Part shown: one piece after another, positions 24,658-33,309 of the stretch
Layout of the letters: the number at the start of each line of letters is the position of its first letter
Position numbering within the stretch: position 1 is the first letter of the stretch
Assembly: GCA_021810145.1 (NCBI GenBank)
Contig: JAJZJL010000038.1
Location: forward strand, 1-37,285
Direction: 5' to 3'
DNA from: Planctomycetota bacterium
GTDB lineage: Bacteria; Planctomycetota; Phycisphaerae; WQYP01
Length of the DNA stretch: 37,285 bases
The notes under the pieces: model-generated
Database searches by the model: none
Seen by the model: only the letters and a program-made list of their open reading frames with translations
What the model was told of the DNA's origin: nothing
Position numbers and translations under genes: made by a program

Positions 24658-25395
24658 CTATGAACCCTCTGCCATGTTGTCGCGGGGCACGCCGTTTGGG
24701 CCTGCCGGTGGTTCCGGCTGATCCGGTTTCACGGCGTCCTGAAACAATCCGGGTTCGTCGTACCCGACACTGATGCGGCGACCTGCGGGGTGATGGGAAA
24801 CAATCGGTTCCTTGCCACGACAATCCGCATTTGCCATTGGCGATGCTGTTTCACTTGGGGCCACCTTGCCATTGGTTGATGAATCCAACATCTGCGGCGG
24901 TGTTGATTTCACGCTGGAATCTACCGGTTCGGCTGCGGGCGAGCCGTTGGAGTCGTCCTGGACAGCCATCGGAATAGCCAATAACTCCGGCACATCACCC
25001 AGAATTGATTTATTCTGCCGCAGATTACGGGCCAGAGTGTCCAGATACCGGTGGAAACGCGCCTTGCCGCTCAACAGCGATGCCGATCTCTCATGGTCCG
25101 GGACCTCCGGCGTGTGATTGAAGTAAGCCCGGATGCTCAGCCCCACCATTTCCTTGAGTATCAGCAAGTCCAGATTCTGACGTTTTTCCAGTTTCTGGAG
25201 TTTGAAAAATACCCCTTCAACGGCTTTAAGTATTTCTGCCTCGCGATCCGAGCGATAGGTCGCCAGCAGGGTTTGTGTCGCCGCGTCGGCGACTACCCAC
25301 GTAAAGGCTTTCCCAAGTTCGGCGGCTTGGGCCTTGGCGGCATCGTAGGCTGGTCGGCTCAGGCTGATTGAAAATTTGATCTTTTCATCGTTCAT
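24658..25395 (-). CDS. CopG-like protein of the traG-trbB junction
   Basis: A 245-residue protein. The first 45 residues (KIKFSISLSRPAYDAAKAQAAELGKAFTWVVADAA) look like a ribbon-helix-helix DNA-binding unit. Residues about 60-135 (LQKLEKRQNLDLLILKEMVGLSIRAYFNHTPEVPDHE...) recall the helical region of the CopG-annotated proteins that commonly sit between traG and trbB in P-type conjugative elements. The last 110 residues are Pro/Ser/Asp-rich and probably disordered. Its ATG overlaps the traG stop codon (ATGA), so it is translated with the coupling protein. It may be the DNA-binding accessory protein of the relaxosome or the regulator that binds the two shared operators; the sequence cannot decide this. 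Confidence 0.65.
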   Translation of the reverse strand: MNDEKIKFSISLSRPAYDAAKAQAAELGKAFTWVVADAATQTLLATYRSDREAEILKAVEGVFFKLQKLEKRQNLDLLILKEMVGLSIRAYFNHTPEVPDHERSASLLSGKARFHRYLDTLARNLRQNKSILGDVPELLAIPMAVQDDSNGSPAAEPVDSSVKSTPPQMLDSSTNGKVAPSETASPMANADCRGKEPIVSHHPAGRRISVGYDEPGLFQDAVKPDQPEPPAGPNGVPRDNMAEGS

Positions 25396-27320
25396 AACTG
25401 ATACTCATCCTCTGGGCTATGGTTTGGTAAATTGCTTTGTAAATGAATCTCTTCCGCTTGCGTGTTGTTGCCATCCGTCTGAGTTGTAGACGCTCCCTGA
25501 GAATTCGCATCCACTACTATGGATCGTGTTCCATCGGCTTGCATTTGATCGCTGCCATCAGCATACACACTGTCCATATTGGCCCTTGCCGAAACGCTGG
25601 GATCATTGAGCCATGCAATCAATGGCTTGCCCGCTAAATCGAGCCTCCTGGCCTGATCTGGCGGCGGAAGTAAACGGCTTGTAAATCGTGGATCCGCGTA
25701 ATAACGCAGTTTGGAACATTTAATCGGTTTACAGCCGGTAACAAATATCAGTTCCTGCTCCGTTGGGAATTCCCGTACATCACCCGGTTGAAGTAAGGGT
25801 CTTACCTGTTCACTGTAACTCACGCCATGATGGCCGCCGGAGAACATTTTGGCCGGTTGGCTGTAACCGGCCCGGTATTCCACCACGGTTCCTGTCATCT
25901 GGCTGATTTTCTGCTGGGTGATCGGATCACTGGAGGCAAAGGTGGTCAGAATGTGGCAGTTATCGAGAATGGTATTGTGCGGGCCATACTGCTCAATAAT
26001 GTCGTTGAAGGATTGGACAATCAGGTGCGCCTTGATGCCGTAACCCGCCATCTGGCGCAAGTTTAGGGAAAAGAAGTCTAATTTTCCCAACGTGGGGAAT
26101 TCATCGAGCAGCAATAGCAGCCGATGCTTCTTGGGCCGGTTATCCGCATCCGCCTCTATGTGTTCCATTAATGTTCGGCAGACCTGATTGATCAATAGAC
26201 GAATAAGGGGCCGTAATCTGGCCGCATCCGATGGCGGTGGCTGGATATACAGACTCATGGGTCTGGTGCCGCAGACCAGATCGCTTAACTTAAAATCACT
26301 GGTACTGGTGTTCCGGCAGACAATCGGATCGGCATACAGGGTCAGGCAACTGGCGGTGGTGCCGCGTACACTGGCCTGGAATTTATCGGGCTGGGCCAAA
26401 AGTTCTCGGGCCACCAGTTGAATCTCCGGATGGGGTTCCCACAAACCGGTTCCGGGATTCCGGCGATGGGCCGCCGATGCCATGGCCTGGCAGGTGATCT
26501 GAAAGTCCAGCAATCTCTGCCGAACCACGGAGAGGTTTTTGCGATCAGGCGGTTCGGTATACAGAACATGGAGAATCAAGGCCACCAGCAGTTGTGATGC
26601 CTGCTGATCCCATATATCCAGTGTCTGCTTGGCCCCGGTGGGATTAATAAGCATCTCCACGACATTTTGGGTATCACGAATCTCGGCGTCACCGGGCCGA
26701 ATCTCCAATAGCGGATTGATTCGTACCGAATCCGTTCGGGTGGGATTGAAAAAGACGGTATGGGAGAATTTGGTGCGGAAGCCCGCGGTAATGTTCCAGA
26801 GTTCATTTTTAACATCATAGACCAATACACTGTCAGTCCAATTCAGAAGGGTTGGGACAACATGGCCCACGCCTTTGCCGGACCGGCTGGCACCGGATAC
26901 CAGTTGATGTTCCGGGCCATTGTATGTCAGCAGTTCCTTACCCAGTAATCCCGCAACTGTACCGTGGCCGGATAGTAAGCCGGCCTTCCGGATGTGGGCA
27001 CGCGCCGCCCAACGATCGCGGCCTATCACATCGACCGCCGGCGGACCTTGCCGCCGGAAGACAATTAACAGCGCCGTCGTCGGCAGCATTAATCCCAAGG
27101 CTATCAGGCCGGCTTGGTTGAAGGCCTGTGAATGATCCCTACCGTACTTCTCATACCAGCCAAAAACATCCCAGGGCGGATAGAGCATTAAGCGTCCAAT
27201 ACGGATTCCCCAGCCCAGCTTGGGATTATCGCCCAGCCGATAGGCGGCCCACTGGATGCCGACCACGAGGCCCAGCAACATCGCCAGCGCGTACAATATT
27301 AGAATCCATTTGCGACTCAT
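25392..27320 (-). CDS. traG: TraG/VirD4-type coupling protein
   Basis: The coupling protein is an inner-membrane ATPase that delivers the relaxase-DNA complex to the secretion channel. This 642-residue copy has two N-terminal membrane helices (ILILYALAMLLGLVVGIQW at 6-24 and IALGLMLPTTALLIVF near 73-88). A VirD4/TraG ATPase domain follows, with Walker A GASRSGKG at 143-150, the KNELW motif at 171-175 and Walker B LLLLLDEFPTLG near 401-412. The C-terminal 80 residues are Gln/Asn/Ser-rich and variable. It overlaps the relaxase gene by four bases at its start and the CopG-like gene by four bases at its end, both as ATGA, which marks a tightly coupled operon. Confidence 0.95.
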   Translation of the reverse strand: MSRKWILILYALAMLLGLVVGIQWAAYRLGDNPKLGWGIRIGRLMLYPPWDVFGWYEKYGRDHSQAFNQAGLIALGLMLPTTALLIVFRRQGPPAVDVIGRDRWAARAHIRKAGLLSGHGTVAGLLGKELLTYNGPEHQLVSGASRSGKGVGHVVPTLLNWTDSVLVYDVKNELWNITAGFRTKFSHTVFFNPTRTDSVRINPLLEIRPGDAEIRDTQNVVEMLINPTGAKQTLDIWDQQASQLLVALILHVLYTEPPDRKNLSVVRQRLLDFQITCQAMASAAHRRNPGTGLWEPHPEIQLVARELLAQPDKFQASVRGTTASCLTLYADPIVCRNTSTSDFKLSDLVCGTRPMSLYIQPPPSDAARLRPLIRLLINQVCRTLMEHIEADADNRPKKHRLLLLLDEFPTLGKLDFFSLNLRQMAGYGIKAHLIVQSFNDIIEQYGPHNTILDNCHILTTFASSDPITQQKISQMTGTVVEYRAGYSQPAKMFSGGHHGVSYSEQVRPLLQPGDVREFPTEQELIFVTGCKPIKCSKLRYYADPRFTSRLLPPPDQARRLDLAGKPLIAWLNDPSVSARANMDSVYADGSDQMQADGTRSIVVDANSQGASTTQTDGNNTQAEEIHLQSNLPNHSPEDEYQL

Positions 27321-29422
27321 TGGTGAACCTCCGGTTCCAGATTCTGGACGTGATCAAAGAGCGTGCGTTCAGGCAACCGACTATTGGATTCCAAGGCCAG
27401 CTTACCGGATCTATCCAGGCGAAGCGTTACCGTATTGCCCACACGGATTGAACTTAACAGGCGCGTTTGGTGGGTGACATAAATCTTCTTTGGCGTCGTG
27501 ATCATTGCCAGCGGCCCGGTATGAAGTTCCCGCGAACCGGCGTATCGGCCCGTGATCGTCACCTCGCGTGGCAGCCGGACAGCGGGCCGTTTGAATTCGC
27601 CGGCGATGTCCGTAAGAACCTGCCGGTATTCCACCGATCGAAGGTGGGCCATGGCCCCGACTTTGAATGTAATGGCCTTCTGATCCGGGCCGGTAAATTC
27701 GGCCAGTCCCTGACCCACCAGCCATTGCCGACGACGTTCGAGCGCCTGGGCAAACTGGCCGTTCCAAGATGATTGGGGCGTCTGGCCCGATTGACTCGGA
27801 TGGAGTCTCGACGTCAATTGGGAATCCAGCCAGGTAAACGCCCGTGCATCCACCTGCTGATCCAGACTGTACGCCGAGACAATACAGAGATCGGTCTGGC
27901 CACGTCGCGCGGCGGTGAATTTCTCAAAGACCGGGGCATCAATTCGGAACTGGTTTTCCGCCACTTGCTGCACACCTGCACCGTTATGCCCGGCGACAAA
28001 GACCAACTTGGCGGTTGCCGACCGAATCCGGGCGGCGGACTGATCCGGTGTAACTTCCGAACGCTGCTTGGCCAGAAAGGCTCCATGATCCACCGTGGTG
28101 TAAACGCCACCATGGTTCTGCGCCACCATTGTTATTTCCCGGGCGAGAACATTCTGCCGATGAGCTTTTGATCCCAATTCGACCACAGAACCAGATTGTG
28201 CCCGGCGGAAGTTCTCATCCTCGGGCACCTGACTGTAATAGAGTCTGCCGGTGCAATCCCGAACCACCACAAACCGTCGGTCACTGATCTCATCGACACT
28301 CCCCTTGGCCACCAATGCGCTCAGAATCGGTTCGGCCAGAGCATCTCTGGTTCCCAGCCGCTCAACATATCCTGCCTGGTTGCCCAGTGTTGCGTAAAGG
28401 ACTTTGATGATGTCGTTGCGTTGGCCCAAGTCACGGAGCTTGAACCCAAATTCCGGGTCTAACATCCACCATGTTCCTTTGCCCTTCTTTGCCAGGTCCA
28501 TGGTCTGGAGGAACTGCAATCGCCCCAGTATGCGTGTACGATCATCGGCACCAAAGCCGATGCGTTTATCGGGATGCAGATCAATTTTGCCAGATTCCAG
28601 ATGCCGTTCAACCATCCGATCTAAAGCGGTGAACCGTTCAGCCTCAATCTGGCTGTCCTGCTCCCGCCGGATGTCGTCAGCGCTGCATGGACCAAGTATT
28701 TCGGTGGCCACCTCTTCGGCTCGTCGGCGAATGCCGTAAGAGACATATTGCCGGGGGATAACCAAGTCTGTATTGTCTTGTTTGATTCCCCGACACAGGA
28801 TGTGGGTATGCGGGTTATCCGTGTTGTAATGATTGACCGCCAGCCACTGTAATGGCGTTCCCAAGTCCCGTTCGACCCGGGCCATGACGGTGCGGATATA
28901 CTTATTCGTATCCGGCAAGTCACCGGCATTTTCAGCCGAGACGATCAGGCGGAAATGATGCCGGTCCTGCTCCCATGTCTGGACGATCTGCCGGGCATCC
29001 AAGTCCTCCTGCGTGGCGTCATAGAAGACCCCATGCTGGCCATCCAGACTGGCGCTTTCTCGGCCTACATACGACACATGCCGTAACACGCTGCCGTGAA
29101 CTTTGCCGGGGCGATGGCGGCTCACATGAACCTTCACCACCACCCGTTGCAAACGATCAAAGCCCGTACCCTGGCCAGTTCCACGACCGGCTTTGCGAGC
29201 CTTGGATGCGGCGGAACTTCGACCCTTAAAGCCGGCGAGTCGGCGTGCCAACTGACTGTTGATGCTGGGTTCACGGGCGTGGCCGGATCCCGTGCGGCCA
29301 AGGCGATCCCGATCATACGGATCGGGTCGGATGGGTGATGGCTGGCCGTTCTGATCAGGCCTGCCGGAACGGCTACGACCGCTTCTGGAGGCTCGTTTGG
29401 GATGTTGATTGGATCGACTCAT
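27317..29422 (-). CDS. Relaxase (MOBP, DUF3363/VirD2-like)
   Basis: The relaxase nicks oriT, stays covalently bound to the 5' end and is exported as pilot of the transferred strand. The 701-residue protein starts with a basic, Arg/Ser-rich region (1-90). Then comes the catalytic domain: VKVHVSRHRPGKVHGSVLRHVSYVGRES (candidate catalytic Tyr118), LDGQHGVFYDA, and the metal-binding three-histidine motif HYNTDNPHTHI at 198-208. The C-terminal half is the DUF3363 type. Family membership and domain order resemble relaxases of P-type integrative elements. The ATG at 29422 follows a GGAGGTGTACA sequence. A candidate oriT lies just upstream (29461-29558) and would be transcribed as part of its leader. 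Confidence 0.9.
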   Translation of the reverse strand: MSRSNQHPKRASRSGRSRSGRPDQNGQPSPIRPDPYDRDRLGRTGSGHAREPSINSQLARRLAGFKGRSSAASKARKAGRGTGQGTGFDRLQRVVVKVHVSRHRPGKVHGSVLRHVSYVGRESASLDGQHGVFYDATQEDLDARQIVQTWEQDRHHFRLIVSAENAGDLPDTNKYIRTVMARVERDLGTPLQWLAVNHYNTDNPHTHILCRGIKQDNTDLVIPRQYVSYGIRRRAEEVATEILGPCSADDIRREQDSQIEAERFTALDRMVERHLESGKIDLHPDKRIGFGADDRTRILGRLQFLQTMDLAKKGKGTWWMLDPEFGFKLRDLGQRNDIIKVLYATLGNQAGYVERLGTRDALAEPILSALVAKGSVDEISDRRFVVVRDCTGRLYYSQVPEDENFRRAQSGSVVELGSKAHRQNVLAREITMVAQNHGGVYTTVDHGAFLAKQRSEVTPDQSAARIRSATAKLVFVAGHNGAGVQQVAENQFRIDAPVFEKFTAARRGQTDLCIVSAYSLDQQVDARAFTWLDSQLTSRLHPSQSGQTPQSSWNGQFAQALERRRQWLVGQGLAEFTGPDQKAITFKVGAMAHLRSVEYRQVLTDIAGEFKRPAVRLPREVTITGRYAGSRELHTGPLAMITTPKKIYVTHQTRLLSSIRVGNTVTLRLDRSGKLALESNSRLPERTLFDHVQNLEPEVHQ

Positions 29423-29460
29423 TGTACACCTCCCAATTGAAACAAGACGGCTGAAAATAG

Positions 29461-29558
29461 TGGAACCCAGAAGAACCCACGAAAACGCACTGGGTTCCTC
29501 GTAAGTAGCGTTAAAACAAGCAGATACAGAAATCTGGGTTCCAACTCCTTTATCCTGC
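29461..29558 (+). other. Candidate origin of transfer (oriT) with IncP-like nic site
   Basis: Three copies of one 10-bp motif lie here: TGGAACCCAG at 29461-29470, its inverted form CTGGGTTCC at 29490-29498 (hairpin with a 19-base loop) and CTGGGTTCCA at 29534-29543. Eight bases further is TATCCTGC at 29551-29558, matching the nic consensus of the RP4/IncP group, YATCCTG/Y, which would be cut between 29557 and 29558. Inverted repeats next to such a nic sequence and directly upstream of a MOBP relaxase gene are the normal layout of oriT. The assignment is by pattern only. Confidence 0.7.
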
Positions 29559-29612
29559 CTTCCAATTTTAATTTGTATTTCATGGGCATTTTCTATTCCA
29601 ACTCATTTACGC

Positions 29613-29667
29613 TTGTCATTACTAAAGTTATTAACGACAATTATACCTAACGGAATCCAAACGTCAA
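29613..29667 (-). promoter_or_regulatory. Promoter and dyad operator of the relaxase operon
   Basis: On the minus strand TTGACG (29667-29662) and a perfect TATAAT (29645-29640) are separated by 16 bases with GTTAGG just before the -10 box. Immediately downstream, 29613-29640 forms an imperfect dyad with TTGTC and GACAA ends and the 11-bp core TAATAACTTTA (minus strand) that also occurs at the trbC promoter. A protein bound there would cover the transcription start. Confidence 0.7.
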
Positions 29668-30017
29668 ATCGGGGGTGATTGGAGAGCGTTCCGATGGCCG
29701 GACATGGGCCAGCCAGGGCATTGAATCCGGGGTACCTTGCAGGGGCAAGGGCAATTCAGAATGGGGGCGGCTGTGGAGCGGGCGGAGCGTTCGGCTGGCA
29801 TGGCCATGGGGCTGGCGGCACACCGAAACGAGGCGTACTGGGTAGATGCCAGCCGATGGAAAGGGGTCGATATGGCCTGGCTCCGAGGGTGGCGGCGGGG
29901 CAACGGTTGGATGGCCTGACGGCGTGATCCGGCAATCATATCGGGCATGAGTTGGGCGTATCCGGCGGGCAATTTTTCGGCATCAAGGATGGGGGAGGCA
30001 CAGGCGGTAGTGTGCCT
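29668..30017. other. G-rich gap upstream of the relaxase promoter
   Basis: No gene is supported. The plus strand is rich in GG and in ATGGCC/TGGCC words (near 29694, 29800, 29872 and 29909). Frames on both strands (29679-29927 plus, 29664-29972 minus) are made of low-information Gly/Ala/Arg or Pro/Ser/Arg residues and lack ribosome binding sites. It could be the eroded 3' part of the upstream gene. Confidence 0.45.
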
Positions 30018-30788
30018 TCATGGTTGCCGGATTCGCTTGAGTTTCAGGGCTGGGTTGTGGCATCCTGAGATACCTTGGCCAAGGTGTTGGTACGGCTTTG
30101 GCCAGCCATTTCGGAAGCCCATATTCCATGCCAATGGCACAGCCCAAACCAGCCAGTTGGGTCCCGTAGTGGCCATGTACACCACCAAGTGAAAAGACCG
30201 CAACCGAGCGCCGGCAAACAAGGCTCGCTTGGCTTCATCGACCCGGATATAGGGAAGTTTTTCCTGCTTGAGCCAGTCCTCCACCTTTTGGCGGAATGGA
30301 ATTTTGGGGGCGTTTATGCCAACATCCTCCGCCGGGATCGGCGCGGGGAATGGGGCTACCGCCAAGGCCGTATCGCCGGGGCCGGATAATGCTCCATCCG
30401 GCCTGCTGGCCGGTATGATCCGGTTCTTGTTGTCGGGCGTTGTCGGCATTGCGCCGACATCCTCGGCCATACCATGGCCGGGGATTTCGATGATGGCGGC
30501 AGCAACAATTGACCCGGCATCCGATGGGTCCCGGCGCGCCGGGACGTCTCCCTGGCGGGATATTGCAGCCGCCGTATCGGGGGAAGTCGCCTGTGGATCA
30601 TCAACCTGTGTGTTCATTAGAATTGCCCGGGTATCCGGTTGATTGACCGGCAGCTTTGCCGGTTCAGCGGCCAGTCCATTGTTCTCCCGCATGGCCGCAT
30701 TAACGGATTCGAGCAATGGAAAATCGCCCGGCTGGGTCATTCGATAACGCCGGATCGGGCGGGTCTGTAATCGGTAATAGTTTCGCAT
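30018..30788 (-). CDS. Conserved-looking element protein of unknown function
   Basis: I do not recognise this 256-residue protein. The N-terminus is basic with aromatic residues (MRNYYRLQTRPIRRYRM), the middle (about 45-165) is Pro/Ala/Asp-rich and probably disordered. The C-terminal 90 residues appear folded: a helical KIPFRQKVEDWLKQEKLPYIRVDEAKRALFAGARL, then aromatic LVVYMATTGPNWLVWAVPLAWNMGF. The ATG at 30788 has GGAG eight bases upstream. It lies between the DUF932 gene and the relaxase operon, in the same direction, in the part of the element that usually carries replication and maintenance genes. There is no transmembrane or catalytic signature that would assign a role. Confidence 0.65.
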   Translation of the reverse strand: MRNYYRLQTRPIRRYRMTQPGDFPLLESVNAAMRENNGLAAEPAKLPVNQPDTRAILMNTQVDDPQATSPDTAAAISRQGDVPARRDPSDAGSIVAAAIIEIPGHGMAEDVGAMPTTPDNKNRIIPASRPDGALSGPGDTALAVAPFPAPIPAEDVGINAPKIPFRQKVEDWLKQEKLPYIRVDEAKRALFAGARLRSFHLVVYMATTGPNWLVWAVPLAWNMGFRNGWPKPYQHLGQGISGCHNPALKLKRIRQP

Positions 30789-30840
30789 AATGTTTCTCCT
30801 GTTTATTGGTAGCATCGTCAATACCTTTGCGGTGTAAACC

Positions 30841-30874
30841 GGCGGGGGCTGGCATGTTCAGCCAAACCCCCGCC
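30841..30874 (-). terminator. GC-rich stem-loop between DUF932 and the unknown gene
   Basis: GGCGGGGG at 30841-30848 pairs with CCCCCGCC at 30867-30874, with further TGGC/GCCA pairing inside and a short loop. In the leftward transcript it lies just after the DUF932 stop. No U-run follows, so it may act as an RNA-stability element or weak attenuator rather than a full terminator. Confidence 0.45.
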
Positions 30875-30901
30875 ATGTTCACAAACCGCTTAACCAAGCC
30901 A

Positions 30902-31885
30902 TTAACCTGCCGCCAGCGTTAGCGCCCTCTGGTAGGCTTCCTGCTTGGCATGATGCGAACTGCCAAACCAGATGGATTCCAGTTGATGGTCGGCCTTCTC
31001 AAGGGTATTGGTGCCCTTAAAGTTCCTCTGGTGGTCAAAGTATTGGCTTACCGCGTTGTACGCCGCCCAAGCCGTGCCGGTAACACCCGGCAGGGTATTG
31101 GTGGGATTGGTAAAATTATCCTGAAACTGATGGAATATTTTTCGGCGGCGCATCTCCGCCCGTTTGCCCGTGGTCGGCGGTGTACTGGCATTGAAGTATC
31201 TTTCCAGTTCTCCGCCGGTCATCTGCTTATCGAGCATGGTATGCAATTCGGCATCAAATTGGTCAAACCGGGCATGGATGATACCGAGTTTCTCACGGGC
31301 TTCCGATACCCGTTCGGATAAGCTGGGGCGGTGGCGGATACTGATGCCTTCGCCCAGTCCATCACGTAAGGCCAAGTTGAGCGTATTCTGGCAAACCACC
31401 CGTATGGTGGTTGGAAACAGCCGCAAGGCCTTGGAACCGTCATGGGAGTTGGTAAGCAGAATATAAGGCTGGATCGCATCCTGCGTACCGGCCATATACT
31501 CGGTGGGAATACGGGCCAGCATCCAGACTACCCGGCCATCCTTTAGTGCGCCGGCAGTCTCAAACATGGCCAATTTGTCGGCCACCAACGCATCGACAAA
31601 ATCGAACGATTCCCAGTTTTGAAAGATACGGTAATGATCGGATACTACGCCGAGCACCGTGCCGGTATCCTTGCGGACATTGGCATACTTGTTACGTACC
31701 AAAGCCTCTTTGCCCAGTTCCCGGTCAAAGGCCTTGAGTTCCCATTGTTCGACCTCCCAGTTCAAGCGCGCCAGTTCAATGGCTTCGGCGCTGGTAACGG
31801 CATTGGCCACTACCTGGCCAAGTTTGTGCCATGCGGGAGTACCGGTCACGAATACCGCCGGTTGTCCAGTTGAAATATCCAGTTC
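30902..31885 (-). pseudogene. DUF932 family gene, body separated from its start by the RIT element
   Basis: From codon GAA at 31885-31883 the frame reads ELDISTGQPAVFVTGTPAWHKLGQVVANAVTSAEAIELA..., the normal N-terminal pattern of DUF932 (phage/plasmid-like TIGR03299) proteins, and continues to a stop at 30902. The missing start is found across the RIT element: ATG-TCA-CAC at 35380-35372. Joined, the protein would be about 330 residues and begin MSHELDIST. In its present state a TAA stands in frame four codons upstream at the element end. Translation could only restart at an internal GTG (31849), which has no good RBS and drops the first 15 residues. DUF932 proteins are common on plasmids and integrative elements; their function is not established. 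Apart from the insertion the gene is intact. Confidence 0.85.
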
Positions 31886-31917
31886 ATGCGATTATGCGGA
31901 GCTCTGCATAATCGCAT
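31886..31917. repeat. 32-bp near-perfect palindrome (12-8-12) outside the left RIT end
   Basis: ATGCGATTATGC, an 8-base centre GGAGCTCT, then GCATAATCGCAT. Thirty of 32 positions are symmetrical. It lies between the DUF932 body and the left 27-bp repeat. The 12-8-12 plan resembles a core site for a tyrosine recombinase. Its two halves each include the TTATGC end sequence of the RIT element, so it may be a relic of an earlier insertion or a circle-junction-like structure. Confidence 0.7.
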
Positions 31918-31944
31918 TTATGCGCAGTCCATGATTATGCGGAG
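31918..31944 (+). repeat. Left 27-bp terminal inverted repeat of the RIT element
   Basis: Begins TTATGCGCAGTCCATG and ends ATTATGCGGAG. It is the exact reverse complement of 35345-35371. A further inverted copy of its inner 12 bp (CTCCGCATAATC) lies at 32013-32024, just before the first recombinase gene. Confidence 0.92.
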
Positions 31945-32067
31945 TGAGGCAGGTATGAGATTATGGACTGACTGAGGGACGCTGATTTCCACGCACTCGC
32001 CATGTAGAACAGCTCCGCATAATCTTGACGCTTTTCTTTGCCCATTTGGGCAGAAAGGAAGGCGTTT

Positions 32068-33309
32068 ATGTTGGATCAGGTTTTTCGCAATCCGGCAGTG
32101 CTGGCACGCATTCGGGCCAATCCGATCGAGCCAATTATTTGTCAGTACGTGGCGTACCTCGCCGACCGGAGATATTGCACCTACGTACTGCATCAGTACA
32201 CTCTTGCGGTTGAGCATTTTGGGCATTGGCTGGGACGCCGGCCTGTCGACCGCCGGACAGTTGATCGCTTCATCAAGCGGCGTGTCCATCGGCAACGCAC
32301 AACGCCTGCATGCCGCAAGATCGCCTGTGTCAGGGCGGCCCTGAACCGGCTGCTTGAGATGTTGGGGCGGGATAAAGCCGGCAATGGAAGCGGCATCCTT
32401 GAGCAACTCATAGCACGGTATGCGGGCCATCTTTGTCAGGATTGCGGCCTTTCCGAGGCCACAATCCACTATCGGCTTCGTTATGCTCGTGAACTGTTGC
32501 GGCGATTACGCATCCGGCGCACCAGACAACTTCTCTCCTGGTCGCCGTCCCAAATCGCCAGATGCACCTCGACGCTGGCAGGTAGGTGTAAACCGTCAAG
32601 TGGTCAGGCGCTCGCTTCCTCCATTCGTTCTTTTCTCCGATTTCTTCTGATGGAGGGCTTGATTCGCCAGGATTTGGCCGCAGCGGTGCCCTCGTTTGCA
32701 AGCTGGCGGCTCGCCGTACTGCCCACGGTGGTTGATCAAACTGACTTGGAGAAGCTGATCAGGGCCGTGGATGATACCACGCCCATCGGTATGCGGGATC
32801 GGGCGGCTCTGTTGTGCCTGACAGAATTAGGACTGCGCGCCTCTGACGTTGCCGCCATCGAATTGGAAGCGGTGGATATAACTGCGGGGATTCTCCGCTT
32901 CCGTCGCCCCAAGCAACGATGTCAAACGGAGATGCCTTTGCCTCCCCGGCTGACCTCGGCCATTGACTTATATATGCGCCGTGGCCGGCCGGCTGGCAGT
33001 TCCCGTTGGCTGTTCGTCATCCATCGCGCTCCCATCGGCCAAAGACTGACCGCAGGCGGCATTGGCAGAATCGTAACTCGTCGCGCCGCCCAAGCCGGTT
33101 TGGCGGATCGTATCCATGGCCCGCACGTTATCCGCCATTCCGTGGCTACCGCCTTGATCAACCAAGGGGCGTCGATCAAGCAGATCGCGGATCTATTGGG
33201 ACATCGCAGCATTGACACGACCAGCATTTACGCCAAGGTGGACTTGCGTTCATCGGTCGGGGTAGCTCTTCCATGGCCACGTCTTTTCCGGCGGGAGGTG
33301 CGGCCGTGA
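32068..33309 (+). CDS. ritA: RIT tyrosine recombinase A
   Basis: First of three site-specific recombinases of the RIT element, 413 residues. The N-terminal half contains a core-binding helical region (LADRRYCTYVLHQYTLAVEHFGHWLG and a second repeat-like helical part). The catalytic domain has Arg in LCLTELGLRASDVAAIEL, the HxxR box in HGPHVIRHSVAT, His in LLGHRS and the nucleophile Tyr in TTSIYAKV. I chose ATG 32068, with GAAGG six bases upstream, over an in-frame ATG ten codons earlier. Its stop overlaps the GTG start of the next gene by four bases (GTGA). It is larger than a typical Xer protein, consistent with an additional N-terminal part. Confidence 0.92.
   Translation: MLDQVFRNPAVLARIRANPIEPIICQYVAYLADRRYCTYVLHQYTLAVEHFGHWLGRRPVDRRTVDRFIKRRVHRQRTTPACRKIACVRAALNRLLEMLGRDKAGNGSGILEQLIARYAGHLCQDCGLSEATIHYRLRYARELLRRLRIRRTRQLLSWSPSQIARCTSTLAGRCKPSSGQALASSIRSFLRFLLMEGLIRQDLAAAVPSFASWRLAVLPTVVDQTDLEKLIRAVDDTTPIGMRDRAALLCLTELGLRASDVAAIELEAVDITAGILRFRRPKQRCQTEMPLPPRLTSAIDLYMRRGRPAGSSRWLFVIHRAPIGQRLTAGGIGRIVTRRAAQAGLADRIHGPHVIRHSVATALINQGASIKQIADLLGHRSIDTTSIYAKVDLRSSVGVALPWPRLFRREVRP

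Noticed and set aside
29664..29972. Minus-strand 102-codon frame upstream of the relaxase promoter
   Set aside because: Low-information Pro/Arg/Ser-rich translation, no RBS, and it ends in the relaxase -35 region.
31849..31851. GTG at 31849 as the natural start of the DUF932 gene
   Set aside because: The conserved frame continues upstream to 31885 (ELDISTGQPAVF) and then across the RIT element to a proper ATG.
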